A stretch of DNA of 64,000 nt from a bacterium (GTDB taxonomy: Bacteria > Bacillota > Bacilli > Lactobacillales > Streptococcaceae). Position 1 is the first letter of the stretch; every line of letters begins with the position of its first letter. A model generated the notes under the pieces. That model was not told the origin of the DNA, did not search any database, and saw nothing but the letters and a program-made list of their open reading frames with translations. Shown one piece after another: positions 49,364 through 58,005 of the stretch. The position numbers and the translations under genes were made by a program. The stretch lies in assembly GCA_905221545.1 (NCBI GenBank), contig CAJNDO010000003.1, forward strand, positions 124,001 through 188,000, written 5' to 3'.

Positions 49364-50007
49364 ACACTAGTCTTAAACTCAGCAAACAACTTAGTTTTGG
49401 AGAGGAGATTGCTAATAGCGTGACTCATGCCGTAGGTGCAGTCATCATGCTCATCTTACTCCCCATTTCATCCACCTATAGTTATGATGCACACGGATTT
49501 TTATCCTCTATCGGCGTTTCCATTTTCGTCATCAGTCTCTTTCTCATGTTCCTCTCGTCCACCATTTACCACTCTATGGCCTATGGTTCGACCCACAAAT
49601 ATGTCTTGCGAATCATCGACCATTCTATGATTTATGTGGCTATCGCAGGCTCTTATACGCCAGTCGTCTTAACCTTGATGAATAACTGGTTTGGCTATCT
49701 GATTATTGCTATTCAATGGGGAACGACCATCTTTGGTATTCTCTATAAAATCTTTGCTAAAAAGGTTAATGAGAAATTCAGCCTTGCTCTTTACCTGATT
49801 ATGGGCTGGTTGGTTCTGGCTATCATTCCTGCCATTATCAGTCAAACGACACCCATCTTTTGGAGCCTCATGGTAACTGGTGGACTCTCTTATACAGTTG
49901 GGGCTGGATTTTACGCCAAGAAAAAACCTTATTTCCACATGATTTGGCATCTCTTTATCCTATCCGCATCTGCCCTCCAATACATTGCCATTGTTTATTA
50001 CATGTAA
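49360..50007 (+). CDS. Hemolysin III family (PAQR-like) membrane protein
   Basis: The 215-residue protein has seven hydrophobic helices and PAQR-type landmarks: EEIANSVTHAVGAV, STIYHSMAYGSTHKYVLRII then DHSMIYVAIAGSYTPV, and HMIWHLFILSAS, with His residues suited to metal binding. Bacterial members were named after a Bacillus haemolysin, but hydrolase-like activity is more likely. It is coupled to the DUF1836 gene. Confidence 0.88.
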   Translation: MNTSLKLSKQLSFGEEIANSVTHAVGAVIMLILLPISSTYSYDAHGFLSSIGVSIFVISLFLMFLSSTIYHSMAYGSTHKYVLRIIDHSMIYVAIAGSYTPVVLTLMNNWFGYLIIAIQWGTTIFGILYKIFAKKVNEKFSLALYLIMGWLVLAIIPAIISQTTPIFWSLMVTGGLSYTVGAGFYAKKKPYFHMIWHLFILSASALQYIAIVYYM

Positions 50008-50038
50008 AAAAGTTGAGAAATTCAATCTCAACTTTTTT
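50006..50038. terminator. Bidirectional terminator between hemolysin III and pdxT
   Basis: AAAAAAGTTGAGA (50006-50018) pairs with TCTCAACTTTTTT (50026-50038). The right arm overlaps the last codons of pdxT. Confidence 0.88.
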
Positions 50039-50609
50039 CTTTACACATATTAATAAAGTACTGGTGCAAGTGCACATCATCAGTCAATTCTGGATGAAAA
50101 GAAGTTACCAGCATATTTTTTTCTTGGGCTGCAACGATTTGATTATCAACTGTTGCTAAAATTTCTACACCCTGTCCAACACTGCTGATAATCGGACCAC
50201 GGATAAAGGTCATTGGAATCTTGCCAACTCCCTTACATTCTGCTTCCGTATAGAAACTCCCTAGTTGGCGTCCATAGGCATTTCGCTCGACCACCATATC
50301 CATAGTTCCTAGATGACTTTCTTCCTGAGAAGTGATTTCCTTAGCTAGCAAAATTAAGCCTGCACAGGTTCCAAAGGCTGGTAAACCAGATAGAATGGCT
50401 TCTCGAATAGGAATCAGCATATCCTGATCTCGTAAAAGCTTGCCCATGGTTGTAGACTCCCCACCAGGTAATATCAAGCCTGACAAGTCATTCTGATGCT
50501 GCTGAAAGTCCTCTAAGTTTCTGATTTCAACACTAGCGACTCCTAATTTTTCTAGTACTCTTGCATGCTCTGCAAAGGCACCTTGCAAGGCCAATATTCC
50601 AATTTTCAT
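50028..50609 (-). CDS. pdxT: Pyridoxal 5'-phosphate synthase glutaminase subunit
   Basis: The 193-residue class I amidotransferase has the [13 protein letters not shown] loop, the nucleophile Cys in [13 protein letters not shown], and the His-Glu pair in SFHPELTDD. It releases ammonia from glutamine and passes it to PdxS. It abuts pdxS and ends in a terminator hairpin that covers its last codons. Confidence 0.96.
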   Translation of the reverse strand: MKIGILALQGAFAEHARVLEKLGVASVEIRNLEDFQQHQNDLSGLILPGGESTTMGKLLRDQDMLIPIREAILSGLPAFGTCAGLILLAKEITSQEESHLGTMDMVVERNAYGRQLGSFYTEAECKGVGKIPMTFIRGPIISSVGQGVEILATVDNQIVAAQEKNMLVTSFHPELTDDVHLHQYFINMCKEKS

Positions 50610-51485
50610 CTATTTCCCTCGCTCAGCCATGAGAATTTGGATTTCATTTTCATTGATACCAACCATGGCTTCCCCTAAATCTTCAGAGATTTGAGCTAGG
50701 ATTTGAGGATTACGGAAGTTAGTCACAGCCTTAACAATAGCACTCGCTCGTTTAACAGGATCTCCTGACTTGAAAATACCTGAACCGACAAAGACACCCT
50801 CTGCCCCTAATTGCATCATCAGCGCAGCATCTGCTGGCGTTGCAACGCCTCCAGCTGCGAAGTTAACAACGGGTAATTTTCCATATTCATGAACATATTG
50901 AACCAATTCTACAGGGACTTGCAATTCCTTAGCAGCAACATAGAGCTCGTCCTCACGTAAGTTTTGAATACGGCGAATTTCCTGATTCATCATACGCATA
51001 TGACGAACAGCTTGGACGATATCTCCTGTCCCTGGTTCTCCTTTGGTACGAATCATAGAAGCACCCTCAGCGATACGACGCAAGGCTTCACCCAAATCCT
51101 TAGCACCACAAACAAAAGGAACTTGGAATTCTTTTTTATCCACATGGAAACGGTCATCTGCTGGAGATAAAACTTCACTCTCATCGATATAGTCAATCTC
51201 AATAGCTTCTAAAATCTGAGCTTCAACAAAATGCCCGATTCTGACCTTGGCCATCACTGGAATACTAACTGCTTCTTGGATTTCCTTAATCATCTTTGGA
51301 TCGCTCATGCGGGAAACCCCTCCAGCCGCACGTATATCAGCCGGAATTCGTTCCAAGGCCATAACAGCTGCCGCACCAGCAGCCTCTGCAATACGAGCCT
51401 GTTCTGGATTCTGAACATCCATGATAACCCCACCTTTGAGCATCTGTGCCAAGTTTTTATTTAGTTCATAACGATTTTCAGTCAT
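50610..51485 (-). CDS. pdxS: Pyridoxal 5'-phosphate synthase lyase subunit
   Basis: The 291-residue TIM-barrel enzyme begins [20 protein letters not shown] and has the catalytic lysine region [16 protein letters not shown] and the phosphate loop [16 protein letters not shown]. It builds PLP from ribose 5-phosphate, glyceraldehyde 3-phosphate and ammonia. I chose ATG 51485, which gives the usual length and follows GAGGAAAAAG; a GTG/ATG extension to 51521 is less likely. Confidence 0.96.
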   Translation of the reverse strand: MTENRYELNKNLAQMLKGGVIMDVQNPEQARIAEAAGAAAVMALERIPADIRAAGGVSRMSDPKMIKEIQEAVSIPVMAKVRIGHFVEAQILEAIEIDYIDESEVLSPADDRFHVDKKEFQVPFVCGAKDLGEALRRIAEGASMIRTKGEPGTGDIVQAVRHMRMMNQEIRRIQNLREDELYVAAKELQVPVELVQYVHEYGKLPVVNFAAGGVATPADAALMMQLGAEGVFVGSGIFKSGDPVKRASAIVKAVTNFRNPQILAQISEDLGEAMVGINENEIQILMAERGK

Positions 51486-51587
51486 TTCTTTTTCCTCATC
51501 ATTTGTATTGGTAGCTACCATTTCATTTTAAGTCAGATTAGAAGGAATCACAAGATAAAAAAAGGATAATTGTATGGGTACAGATTA

Positions 51588-51627
51588 ACTAAAAAACTAT
51601 CTGACCTTCAGTTAAGGTCAGATAGTT
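51588..51627 (-). terminator. Terminator of nox
   Basis: ACTATCTGACCTT and AAGGTCAGATAGT form a perfect 13-bp stem, with a U-run on the minus strand. Confidence 0.9.
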
Positions 51628-51636
51628 CATCAAATT

Positions 51637-53016
51637 TTATTTTTCAGCTGTAAGGGCAGCCATTGTGATGTAGTTGTATGGTTTGTTAAAGTGTGGCAAG
51701 AAGAAGAGGTCTGTCAAGGCCAATTTATCAATTGTCACATGCTCTTGGATAGCAAGTGAGAACATGTGGATTCCCATGCTAATAGCAGAATCGTGTGAAA
51801 CCATTTGCGCACCAAGAATTTCACGGCTATCTTTGTCAAAGACAATCTTAATCGCTACTTCATGGTTGTCATGTTTCATGAATTCTGGTTTTTGAAGATC
51901 GTTAAAGCCTGTTTCAGTTGCATTGTAACCTGCAGCTTTTGCTTTCTCAAGAGTCAAACCAGTTGAAACCATGTGAAGACCATAGATTGAGATACCGTTT
52001 GAACCTTGAACACCGATTCCTTCTAATTCATGTCCACAAGCATTGTAGGCACCAACGATACCAGTACGAACAGCGTTTGAAGCAAGAGCGATGTAGCTTG
52101 TGTCTTTACGAGCGTTGTCATAAACAGTCGCACAGTCACCAACGGCAAATACACCAGGAAGTGAAGTTTCTTGTTTCTTGTCTACAAGGAAGGCACCGTT
52201 GCGGAAGAGTTCAATTTTACCATCAGCAAGGGCTGTATTTGGACGGAAACCAACTGCAAGGATAACCATGTCCACATCGAAAGTTTCTTTATCAGTAATC
52301 AAGCGTTCAACTTTACCGTCACCTTCGATTGCTTTAACAGTTTGACCAAGAGCCAAACGAATGTTGTGGTCTTCCAAGTTCTTAGCCATCATTTGTGTGA
52401 AGTCTTTGTCATAGTAACCGTTCAAGACAGTATCTACTATGTCAACAAGGACAACTTCTTTGCCAAGACGCTCAAAGGCTTCAGCAAGTTCAACACCGAT
52501 GTATCCACCACCAACAACAGCGATACGGTCAAGGTGTTGGCTCTTGTCAGCAAGCTTATTGATAACTTCTTCAGCGTTTTGGTACAATTTCACGAATTGT
52601 ACGTTTTCAAGAGTTGCTTTAAATTCGCGGTTCCCTTTAACAATTTCAACACCTTCGATTGGTGGCAAGATTGGTGTAGAACCTGTAGCGAAAATCAATT
52701 TTTCGTATGATTCTTTGTGCTCTTTTCCTTCAACTTCTGCAGTAACTACTTTGTTATCATAGTCGATTGAAAGAACTGGTGAGTTCATGTAGACTTTAGC
52801 ACCTTTAGCTTCCAATTTTTCTTTATCAGAATAGAACAAGCCTTCAGCACCGTCAATTTGCTCCCCAATCCAAAGAGCCATTCCACATCCTAGGAAAGAG
52901 ATGTTAGAGTTTTGGTCAAATACAACGATTTCGTTCTCATTTCCAAAATTATCCAACATCGTATTAATACATGCTGTACCAGCGTGGTTAGCACCGACTA
53001 CAACGATCTTACTCAT
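51637..53016 (-). CDS. nox: NADH oxidase (water-forming)
   Basis: The 459-residue flavoprotein has the FAD loop [20 protein letters not shown], the redox-active Cys44 in [12 protein letters not shown], the NADH loop [20 protein letters not shown] and [13 protein letters not shown]. It reduces oxygen to water with NADH, limits oxidative stress and restores NAD+. Monocistronic, with a strong terminator. Divergent from apbE, another flavin-related gene. Confidence 0.95.
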   Translation of the reverse strand: MSKIVVVGANHAGTACINTMLDNFGNENEIVVFDQNSNISFLGCGMALWIGEQIDGAEGLFYSDKEKLEAKGAKVYMNSPVLSIDYDNKVVTAEVEGKEHKESYEKLIFATGSTPILPPIEGVEIVKGNREFKATLENVQFVKLYQNAEEVINKLADKSQHLDRIAVVGGGYIGVELAEAFERLGKEVVLVDIVDTVLNGYYDKDFTQMMAKNLEDHNIRLALGQTVKAIEGDGKVERLITDKETFDVDMVILAVGFRPNTALADGKIELFRNGAFLVDKKQETSLPGVFAVGDCATVYDNARKDTSYIALASNAVRTGIVGAYNACGHELEGIGVQGSNGISIYGLHMVSTGLTLEKAKAAGYNATETGFNDLQKPEFMKHDNHEVAIKIVFDKDSREILGAQMVSHDSAISMGIHMFSLAIQEHVTIDKLALTDLFFLPHFNKPYNYITMAALTAEK

Positions 53017-53204
53017 AAAAAATTTCCTACCTTCATTCTAAATTTACCCTACTAGTATAACATTTACTGTTAGCGTTTACAAGAGTTTGGCTGATTTTTC
53101 CTATTTTTTTGTAAAAAATTGTAAATAATCTGTATCTTAACACGGATTCTTGCAATTTTTCTTCATTTCCTGAGCATATTTCTTGACATCTTTACAAATT
53201 TTAT

Positions 53205-53233
53205 TTGTGAAAACGCTGACTTTATGGTATGCT
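53205..53233 (+). promoter_or_regulatory. apbE promoter overlapping a cre-like site
   Basis: TTGTGA (53205-53210) and TATGCT (53228-53233) are 17 bp apart. TGAAAACGCTGACT (53208-53221) matches the CcpA consensus at 13 of 14 positions and covers the -35 box. Confidence 0.55.
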
Positions 53234-53321
53234 AGTATCATGGAAAGAAAATGTAAGGGGTTCATTTTTCATAAATTTACTATATTTCAACCTTCTTTTC
53301 ATAGAGAAAGGAGTTGGTAGC

Positions 53322-54245
53322 TTGCCTCTTAGTTCACATTCTGAACGCCTAATGGGAACCACTATCACGATTTCATTAGTGGATGAGCGAGCAAATAGCT
53401 TGCTCCAAAAATCCTTTGATTTACTCAAAGAGCTCGAATACCGCTTCAATGCCAATAGCCAAGAATCTGAGTTGATGGAAATCAATCATCAAGCTGGAAT
53501 AGCCCCCGTCAAGGTTCATCCAGACCTGTTTGAACTGATTTCACTTGGGTTAGAACATAGCCTAGCGCCCTCTAGCCATCTCAACATCAGTATTGGTCCC
53601 TTGATTCAAACCTGGCGTATCGGTTTTTCAGATGCCAAAGTTGCCCAACCTCAGGAAATTGAAGAGGTTCTCCCTTTAATCAATCCTCATTATGTCGAGT
53701 TAGATTCTTCCACTTCTACTGTGTTTCTAAAACAGAAAGGAATGAAGATAGACCTAGGTTGTTTAGCCAAGGGTTATAGTGCGGATAAGGTTGCCCAATT
53801 TCTGAGAGAAGAGGGAGTAACTTCTGCCTTGATCAATCTGGGAGGGAATATCCTGACCATTGGAAAAAATCAGGCAAGAGATAATCAGCCTTGGCAAATT
53901 GGGATTCAAGACCCAGCCAATCCGAGGGGCAATCACTTAATGACCATCCCTGTTGTCAATCAATCTGTCGTGACTTCAGGCATTTATGAACGTCACCTGA
54001 CAGTCGATGGAAAAGATTACCATCACATTTTTGACAGCCAAACAGGCTATCCTGTTGAAACGGAACTTGCTAGTTTGACAATTATCTCTGATAAGTCAGT
54101 CGATGGCGAAATCTGGACAACTCGACTCTTTGGAGAAAGACCTGCTTCTATCCTCTGGCAAGTCGAAAGTTTGGAGGGCATCGAAGCCATCCTCATCGAT
54201 AAGGAAGGTCACCTAAGCTGTTCTTCAGGAATTCCTGCTCTATAG
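53322..54245 (+). CDS. apbE: FAD:protein FMN transferase ApbE-like
   Basis: The protein has ApbE landmarks: MGTTITISL, DLGCLAKGYSADKVAQFL and the nucleotide/metal region LINLGGNILTIG, then DGKDYHHIFDSQTGYP. The family attaches FMN to Thr/Ser of target flavoproteins. I favour a TTG start at 53322 (307 residues), because AAAGGAG at 53307-53313 is 8 nt upstream; the longer frame from 53229 starts inside the promoter. No lipobox or signal peptide is visible, so it is probably cytoplasmic, unlike many ApbE proteins. The two flavin reductase genes downstream are likely to be cotranscribed. Confidence 0.88.
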   Translation: MPLSSHSERLMGTTITISLVDERANSLLQKSFDLLKELEYRFNANSQESELMEINHQAGIAPVKVHPDLFELISLGLEHSLAPSSHLNISIGPLIQTWRIGFSDAKVAQPQEIEEVLPLINPHYVELDSSTSTVFLKQKGMKIDLGCLAKGYSADKVAQFLREEGVTSALINLGGNILTIGKNQARDNQPWQIGIQDPANPRGNHLMTIPVVNQSVVTSGIYERHLTVDGKDYHHIFDSQTGYPVETELASLTIISDKSVDGEIWTTRLFGERPASILWQVESLEGIEAILIDKEGHLSCSSGIPAL

Positions 54246-54304
54246 AAACAACTGTTTCAATGGAGTTTTAAAATCGTATTATGTAAAAAGAGAAAGGAAA
54301 TCTC

Positions 54305-54910
54305 ATGTTAAAACTTATTGCTATTGTTGGAACAAATTCAAAACGTTCTACAAACCGTCAATTGCTTCAATACATGCAAAAACACTTTGCTGACAAAGCT
54401 GAAATTGAACTTGTTGAAATCAAGGACATTCCTGTCTTCAACAAGCCAGCTGACAAGCAAGTACCTGCTGAAATTCTGGAAATTGCTGCTAAAATCGAAG
54501 AGGCAGATGGCGTTATTATCGGTACTCCTGAGTATGACCACTCTATCCCAGCTGTTTTAATGAGCGCTCTTGCTTGGTTGTCTTATGGTATCTACCCACT
54601 TTTGAATAAACCAATCATGATTACAGGTGCTTCATATGGTACTCTTGGTTCATCACGTGCTCAACTGCAGCTTCGTCAAATCTTAAACGCACCAGAAATT
54701 AAAGCAAGTGTCCTTCCAGATGAATTCTTGCTTTCACACTCTCTTCAAGCCTTTAACCCAAGTGGCGACTTGGTTGACCTTGATGTTATTAAAAAACTGG
54801 ATGCCACTTTTGACGACTTCCGTATCTTTGTAAAAATTACAGAAAAATTGCGCAATGCACAAGCACTACTTCGCAAAGATGCTGAAGACTTTGACTGGGA
54901 AAATTTGTAA
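54305..54910 (+). CDS. NADPH-dependent FMN reductase family protein
   Basis: The 201-residue flavodoxin-fold protein begins MLKLIAIVGTNSKRSTNRQL and has the family signature GTPEYDHSIPAVLMSALAWL. It should reduce FMN with NAD(P)H or act as an oxidoreductase with bound FMN. It follows apbE by 59 bp and precedes a longer paralogue by 18 bp. The three genes form a flavin set. Confidence 0.9.
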   Translation: MLKLIAIVGTNSKRSTNRQLLQYMQKHFADKAEIELVEIKDIPVFNKPADKQVPAEILEIAAKIEEADGVIIGTPEYDHSIPAVLMSALAWLSYGIYPLLNKPIMITGASYGTLGSSRAQLQLRQILNAPEIKASVLPDEFLLSHSLQAFNPSGDLVDLDVIKKLDATFDDFRIFVKITEKLRNAQALLRKDAEDFDWENL

Positions 54911-54928
54911 GATAGGAGACCAAAAAGA

Positions 54929-56167
54929 ATGAAATTTGTTGGACTTGTAGGATCAAACTACGATCAATCATATAACCGTAAACTCTTGGAATTCATCCGT
55001 CGTCACTTCAAACTCAAATTTGAATTAGAAGTTCTTGAAATTGATGAAGTTCCAATGTTTAACCAAGACGAAAAATGGGATGAAAGCTTCCAATTGCGTC
55101 TCTTGTATAACAGAATTACACGTGCTGATGGTGTCATTATCGCTACTCCTGAGCACAACCACACAATCTCAGCTTCTCTTAAATCTGTTCTTGAATGGCT
55201 TTCATACGAAGTTCATCCATTTGAAAACAAACCAGTCATGATTGTGGGAGCTTCTTACTACGACCAAGGTACTTCTCGTGCCCAAGTTCACCTTCGTAAG
55301 ATTCTTGACGCTCCAGGTGTCAATGCCTATACGCTTCCAGGTAACGAATTCCTTCTTGGTAAAGCCAAGGAAGCTTTCGACGCAGAGGGCAATATCACAA
55401 ATGAAGGAACTATTAATTTCCTTGAAACATGCTTGGACAACTTTGTAAAATATGTGGGAGTCGTTTCAAAATTGAAAAAACCAAAACCAATTGAACCAGA
55501 AGATTTATATTGTACAAATTCAATTGCAACTACCATTCAAGGAGTTGATCCTGATGATCCTGAATGGGTAGAAAAAGCAGCTGAACTTGTTGGAGCTGTT
55601 TCAGGAGATACTTACGTTAAATTAGACCACGGTATCTTAACAGTTAACCAAATTGATATGTTCTTGAAAGCAATGCCATTTGAATTGACATTTGCAGACG
55701 ATAATAACCAATTCTTGTACTTTAATGACGCACACCAAGATCCAAATACAATGTTTGGTAAACGTGTACGTGCTCAATCAGGAAACCGTTTAGGAACTGT
55801 ACACGGTTCATTGCCAGATTCTAGAATGAAAAACGTTGAATGGGTTGTCGGTGTATTGCGTAATGGGGACCAAGAATATGTCCGTACAATTGTACCAGGA
55901 ACACCAGAAGGCGTTATTAATACCCATAATTACCAAGCAATGTATTACCCAGATGGTTCATATGCTGGAATCAATGAAATCATCTTTAATTTCCAACCAT
56001 GGCTTGACTGGTACCTCAATACAACTGGTCAACGTCTAGTTGGTGGAAATGCTGCAGCTCCTGCTGGAGGACATGGTGGTGCAGACGCTACATCTGGCGC
56101 TTCTGATGCAGGTGATGCTGGAGGCCACGGTGGTGGCGCAGACGCTACATCTGGAGCAAGTAACTAA
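54929..56167 (+). CDS. NAD(P)H-dependent FMN reductase fused to a PAS/DUF438-like domain with Gly/His-rich tail
   Basis: Residues 1-185 form a second flavodoxin-fold reductase (MKFVGLVGSNYDQSYNRKLL, ATPEHNHTISASLKSVLEWL). Residues 230-370 resemble the PAS-type domain of DUF438 proteins, including QFLYFNDAHQDPNTMFGKRV, GTVHGSLPDSRM and INEIIFNFQPWLDWYLN. The last 40 residues are low complexity, with a duplicated unit ADATSGAS and GGHGG blocks. The PAS-like part could sense or carry flavin or haem. The tail is unusual for a cytoplasmic enzyme. Confidence 0.85.
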   Translation: MKFVGLVGSNYDQSYNRKLLEFIRRHFKLKFELEVLEIDEVPMFNQDEKWDESFQLRLLYNRITRADGVIIATPEHNHTISASLKSVLEWLSYEVHPFENKPVMIVGASYYDQGTSRAQVHLRKILDAPGVNAYTLPGNEFLLGKAKEAFDAEGNITNEGTINFLETCLDNFVKYVGVVSKLKKPKPIEPEDLYCTNSIATTIQGVDPDDPEWVEKAAELVGAVSGDTYVKLDHGILTVNQIDMFLKAMPFELTFADDNNQFLYFNDAHQDPNTMFGKRVRAQSGNRLGTVHGSLPDSRMKNVEWVVGVLRNGDQEYVRTIVPGTPEGVINTHNYQAMYYPDGSYAGINEIIFNFQPWLDWYLNTTGQRLVGGNAAAPAGGHGGADATSGASDAGDAGGHGGGADATSGASN

Positions 56168-56177
56168 TAATAGTTTT

Positions 56178-56200
56178 AGGAACCATTTTGGTTCCTTTTT
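56178..56200 (+). terminator. Terminator of the flavin reductase operon
   Basis: AGGAACC (56178-56184) pairs with GGTTCCT (56190-56196), followed by a T-run. Confidence 0.8.
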
Positions 56201-56207
56201 AAGTGAC

Positions 56208-56219
56208 AAAAGACTAGCA
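56208..56219. terminator. Left half of a terminator hairpin split by the IS
   Basis: AAAAGACTAGCA here and TGCTAGTCTTTT at 57652-57663 are perfect 12-bp complements. Before insertion they were separated by a 9-nt loop (AACACAAAA), forming a hairpin between two converging genes. Confidence 0.75.
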
Positions 56220-56223
56220 AACA

Positions 56224-56231
56224 CAAAATGC
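56224..56231. repeat. Left 8-bp target duplication of the ISL3-family element
   Basis: CAAAATGC here is repeated exactly at 57647-57654 on the other side of the IS. Confidence 0.9.
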
Positions 56232-57646
56232 GGCTCTTTGTCAAATGTAGTGGGTTGAAGAAAAGCTAAGATCTAGAAAGGACGAAATTCGTCCTTTCTT
56301 TTTTGATATTCAGAGCGATAAAAATCCGTTTTTTGAAGTTTTCAAAGTTCCTAAAACCAAAGGCATTTCGTTTAATAAGTTTAATGAGATTATTCGTTGC
56401 TTCCAATTTGGCGTTGGAATAGGATAATTGAAGAGCGTTGATAATCTTCTCTTTATCCTTTAGAAAAGTTTTAAAGATAGTCTGAAAAAGGGGATGAACC
56501 TGTTTTAGATTGTCCTCGATAAGTCCGAAAAATTTGTCTGGCTCCTTGTTCTGAAAGTGAAAGAGTAAGAGTTGATAGACATTGTAGTGGTGTTTCAAGT
56601 CTTCTGAATAGCTCAAAAGCTTATCTAGAATTTCTTTATTCGTCAAGTGCATACGAAAAGTAGGGCGATAAAATGGTTTATCACTCAATTTACGACTATC
56701 TTGTTGAATGAGTTTCCAGTAGCGCTTGATGGCCTTGTATTCATGAGATTTTCGATCGAACTGATTCATGATTTGAACACGGACACGACTTATAGCACGG
56801 CTGAGATGTTGGACAATGTGAAAGCGGTCGAGAACGATTTTAGCGTTAGGAAAAAGTTTTCTGGCAATATCGTAGTAGGGGCTAAACATATCCATAGTAA
56901 TGATTTTCACCTGACAACGAACGACTCTATCGTAGCGCAGAAAGTGATTTCGGATGATAGCCTGTGTTCTGCCTTCAAGAACAGTGATGATGTTGAGATT
57001 ATCAAAATCTTGTGCAATGAAACTCATCTTTCCCTTGGTAAAGGCATACTCGTCCCAGGACATAATCTCAGGAAGACGAGAAAAATCAGTCTTAAAACGG
57101 AAGTCACTAAGCTTGCGAATGACAGTTGAAGTTGAAATAGCCAGTTGATGAGCGATATCGGTCATAGAAGTTTTTTCAATCAACTTTTGCGCAATTTTTT
57201 GGTTGATGATACGAGGAATTTGGTGATTTTTCTTGACGAGAGAGGTCTCGGCCACCATCATTTTAGAGCAATGATAGCACTTGAAACGACGCTTTCTAAG
57301 GAGGATTCTAGTAGGCATACCAGTAGTTTCAAGGTAAGGAATCTTAGAGGGTTTTTGAAAGTCATATTTCTTCATTTGACTTCCACATTCAGGACAAGAT
57401 GGGGCCTCATAATCCAGTTTGGCGATGATTTCCTTGTGGGTATCTCTATTAACAACATCCATAATTTGGACATTAGGGTCTTTGATATCGAGTAGTTTTG
57501 TGATAAAATATAATTGTTCCATATGAATCTTTCTAATGAGTTGTTTGGTCACTTTTCATTATAGGTCATATGGGACTTTTTTTCTACAACAAAATAGGCT
57601 CCATAATATCTATAGGGGATTTACCCACTACAAATATTATAGAGCC
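56232..57646 (-). mobile_element. ISL3-family insertion sequence, intact (1415 bp)
   Basis: Both ends begin GGCTCT and share TGTAGTGGGT at IR positions 15-24, giving about 24-bp imperfect terminal repeats. The ends are flanked by the 8-bp direct repeat CAAAATGC, the size ISL3 elements generate. One transposase gene fills the element. Intact ends, ORF and target repeats indicate a recent insertion. It belongs with IS1167/IS1193-like streptococcal elements; the exact name needs a database comparison. Confidence 0.93.
56266..57522 (-). CDS. ISL3-family transposase
   Basis: From ATG 57522 (MEQLYFITKLLDIKDPNVQI) the protein has an N-terminal zinc finger (CPECGSQMKKYD, CYHC), a helix-turn-helix (AISTSTVIRKLSDF) and the DDE catalytic domain typical of ISL3 (SWDEYAFTKGKMSF, ITMDMFSPYYDIARKLFPNA, and the C-terminal SNAKLEATNNLIK with Glu). 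No frameshift is seen. An in-frame ATG at 57552 would add 10 residues. It is transcribed in the same direction as glyQS. Confidence 0.93.
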   Translation of the reverse strand: MEQLYFITKLLDIKDPNVQIMDVVNRDTHKEIIAKLDYEAPSCPECGSQMKKYDFQKPSKIPYLETTGMPTRILLRKRRFKCYHCSKMMVAETSLVKKNHQIPRIINQKIAQKLIEKTSMTDIAHQLAISTSTVIRKLSDFRFKTDFSRLPEIMSWDEYAFTKGKMSFIAQDFDNLNIITVLEGRTQAIIRNHFLRYDRVVRCQVKIITMDMFSPYYDIARKLFPNAKIVLDRFHIVQHLSRAISRVRVQIMNQFDRKSHEYKAIKRYWKLIQQDSRKLSDKPFYRPTFRMHLTNKEILDKLLSYSEDLKHHYNVYQLLLFHFQNKEPDKFFGLIEDNLKQVHPLFQTIFKTFLKDKEKIINALQLSYSNAKLEATNNLIKLIKRNAFGFRNFENFKKRIFIALNIKKERTNFVLSRS

Positions 57647-57654
57647 CAAAATGC
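57647..57654. repeat. Right 8-bp target duplication of the ISL3-family element
   Basis: CAAAATGC, identical to 56224-56231. It overlaps the start of the right half of the split terminator. Confidence 0.9.
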
Positions 57655-57663
57655 TAGTCTTTT
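57652..57663. terminator. Right half of the split terminator
   Basis: TGCTAGTCTTTT, complementary to 56208-56219; now 1.4 kb away from its partner. Confidence 0.75.
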
Positions 57664-57705
57664 GATTATGATTTCATCTATCTTTGTTAAAAGAAAGAAT
57701 GCTTA

Positions 57706-57963
57706 TTATGAATTTGGATCATCGAGACTACGGCCATGTAAACCTTTTTCACGTTGGACTTGGCGTAGTTTTTCTGGTGTAACATCGTTTCCCTCTTCGT
57801 CAACAATTTTTATTCCTTCAATGTGATGACGAACAGTGCGACGATAACCTTCGATGTACTCCTCACGTAGTTTGGCTTGTTCCACTTTTTCTTCTGGGGT
57901 TAAGCCTTCTGTTTTTTTCTTTTTGGCAAGCTCGTTAATACGATCAATTTTTTTAGGATCCAT
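57706..57963 (-). CDS. DUF896 family small protein (YnzC-like)
   Basis: The 85-residue protein begins [20 protein letters not shown] and contains [20 protein letters not shown], a helical hairpin typical of DUF896. It is cytoplasmic and of uncertain function. A good ribosome site (AAAGGAGAG) precedes it. It follows glyS by 42 bp as the last gene of the glycyl-tRNA synthetase operon, and its terminator has been split by the IS. Confidence 0.88.
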   Translation of the reverse strand: MDPKKIDRINELAKKKKTEGLTPEEKVEQAKLREEYIEGYRRTVRHHIEGIKIVDEEGNDVTPEKLRQVQREKGLHGRSLDDPNS

Positions 57964-58005
57964 GTTTCTCTCCTTTATGATAAGATTTAATCCGTTTAAC
58001 AGATT

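Noticed and set aside
52171..52710. 179-residue plus-strand ORF opposite nox
   Set aside because: It is a shadow of the strongly coding nox gene and has no ribosome site or family resemblance.
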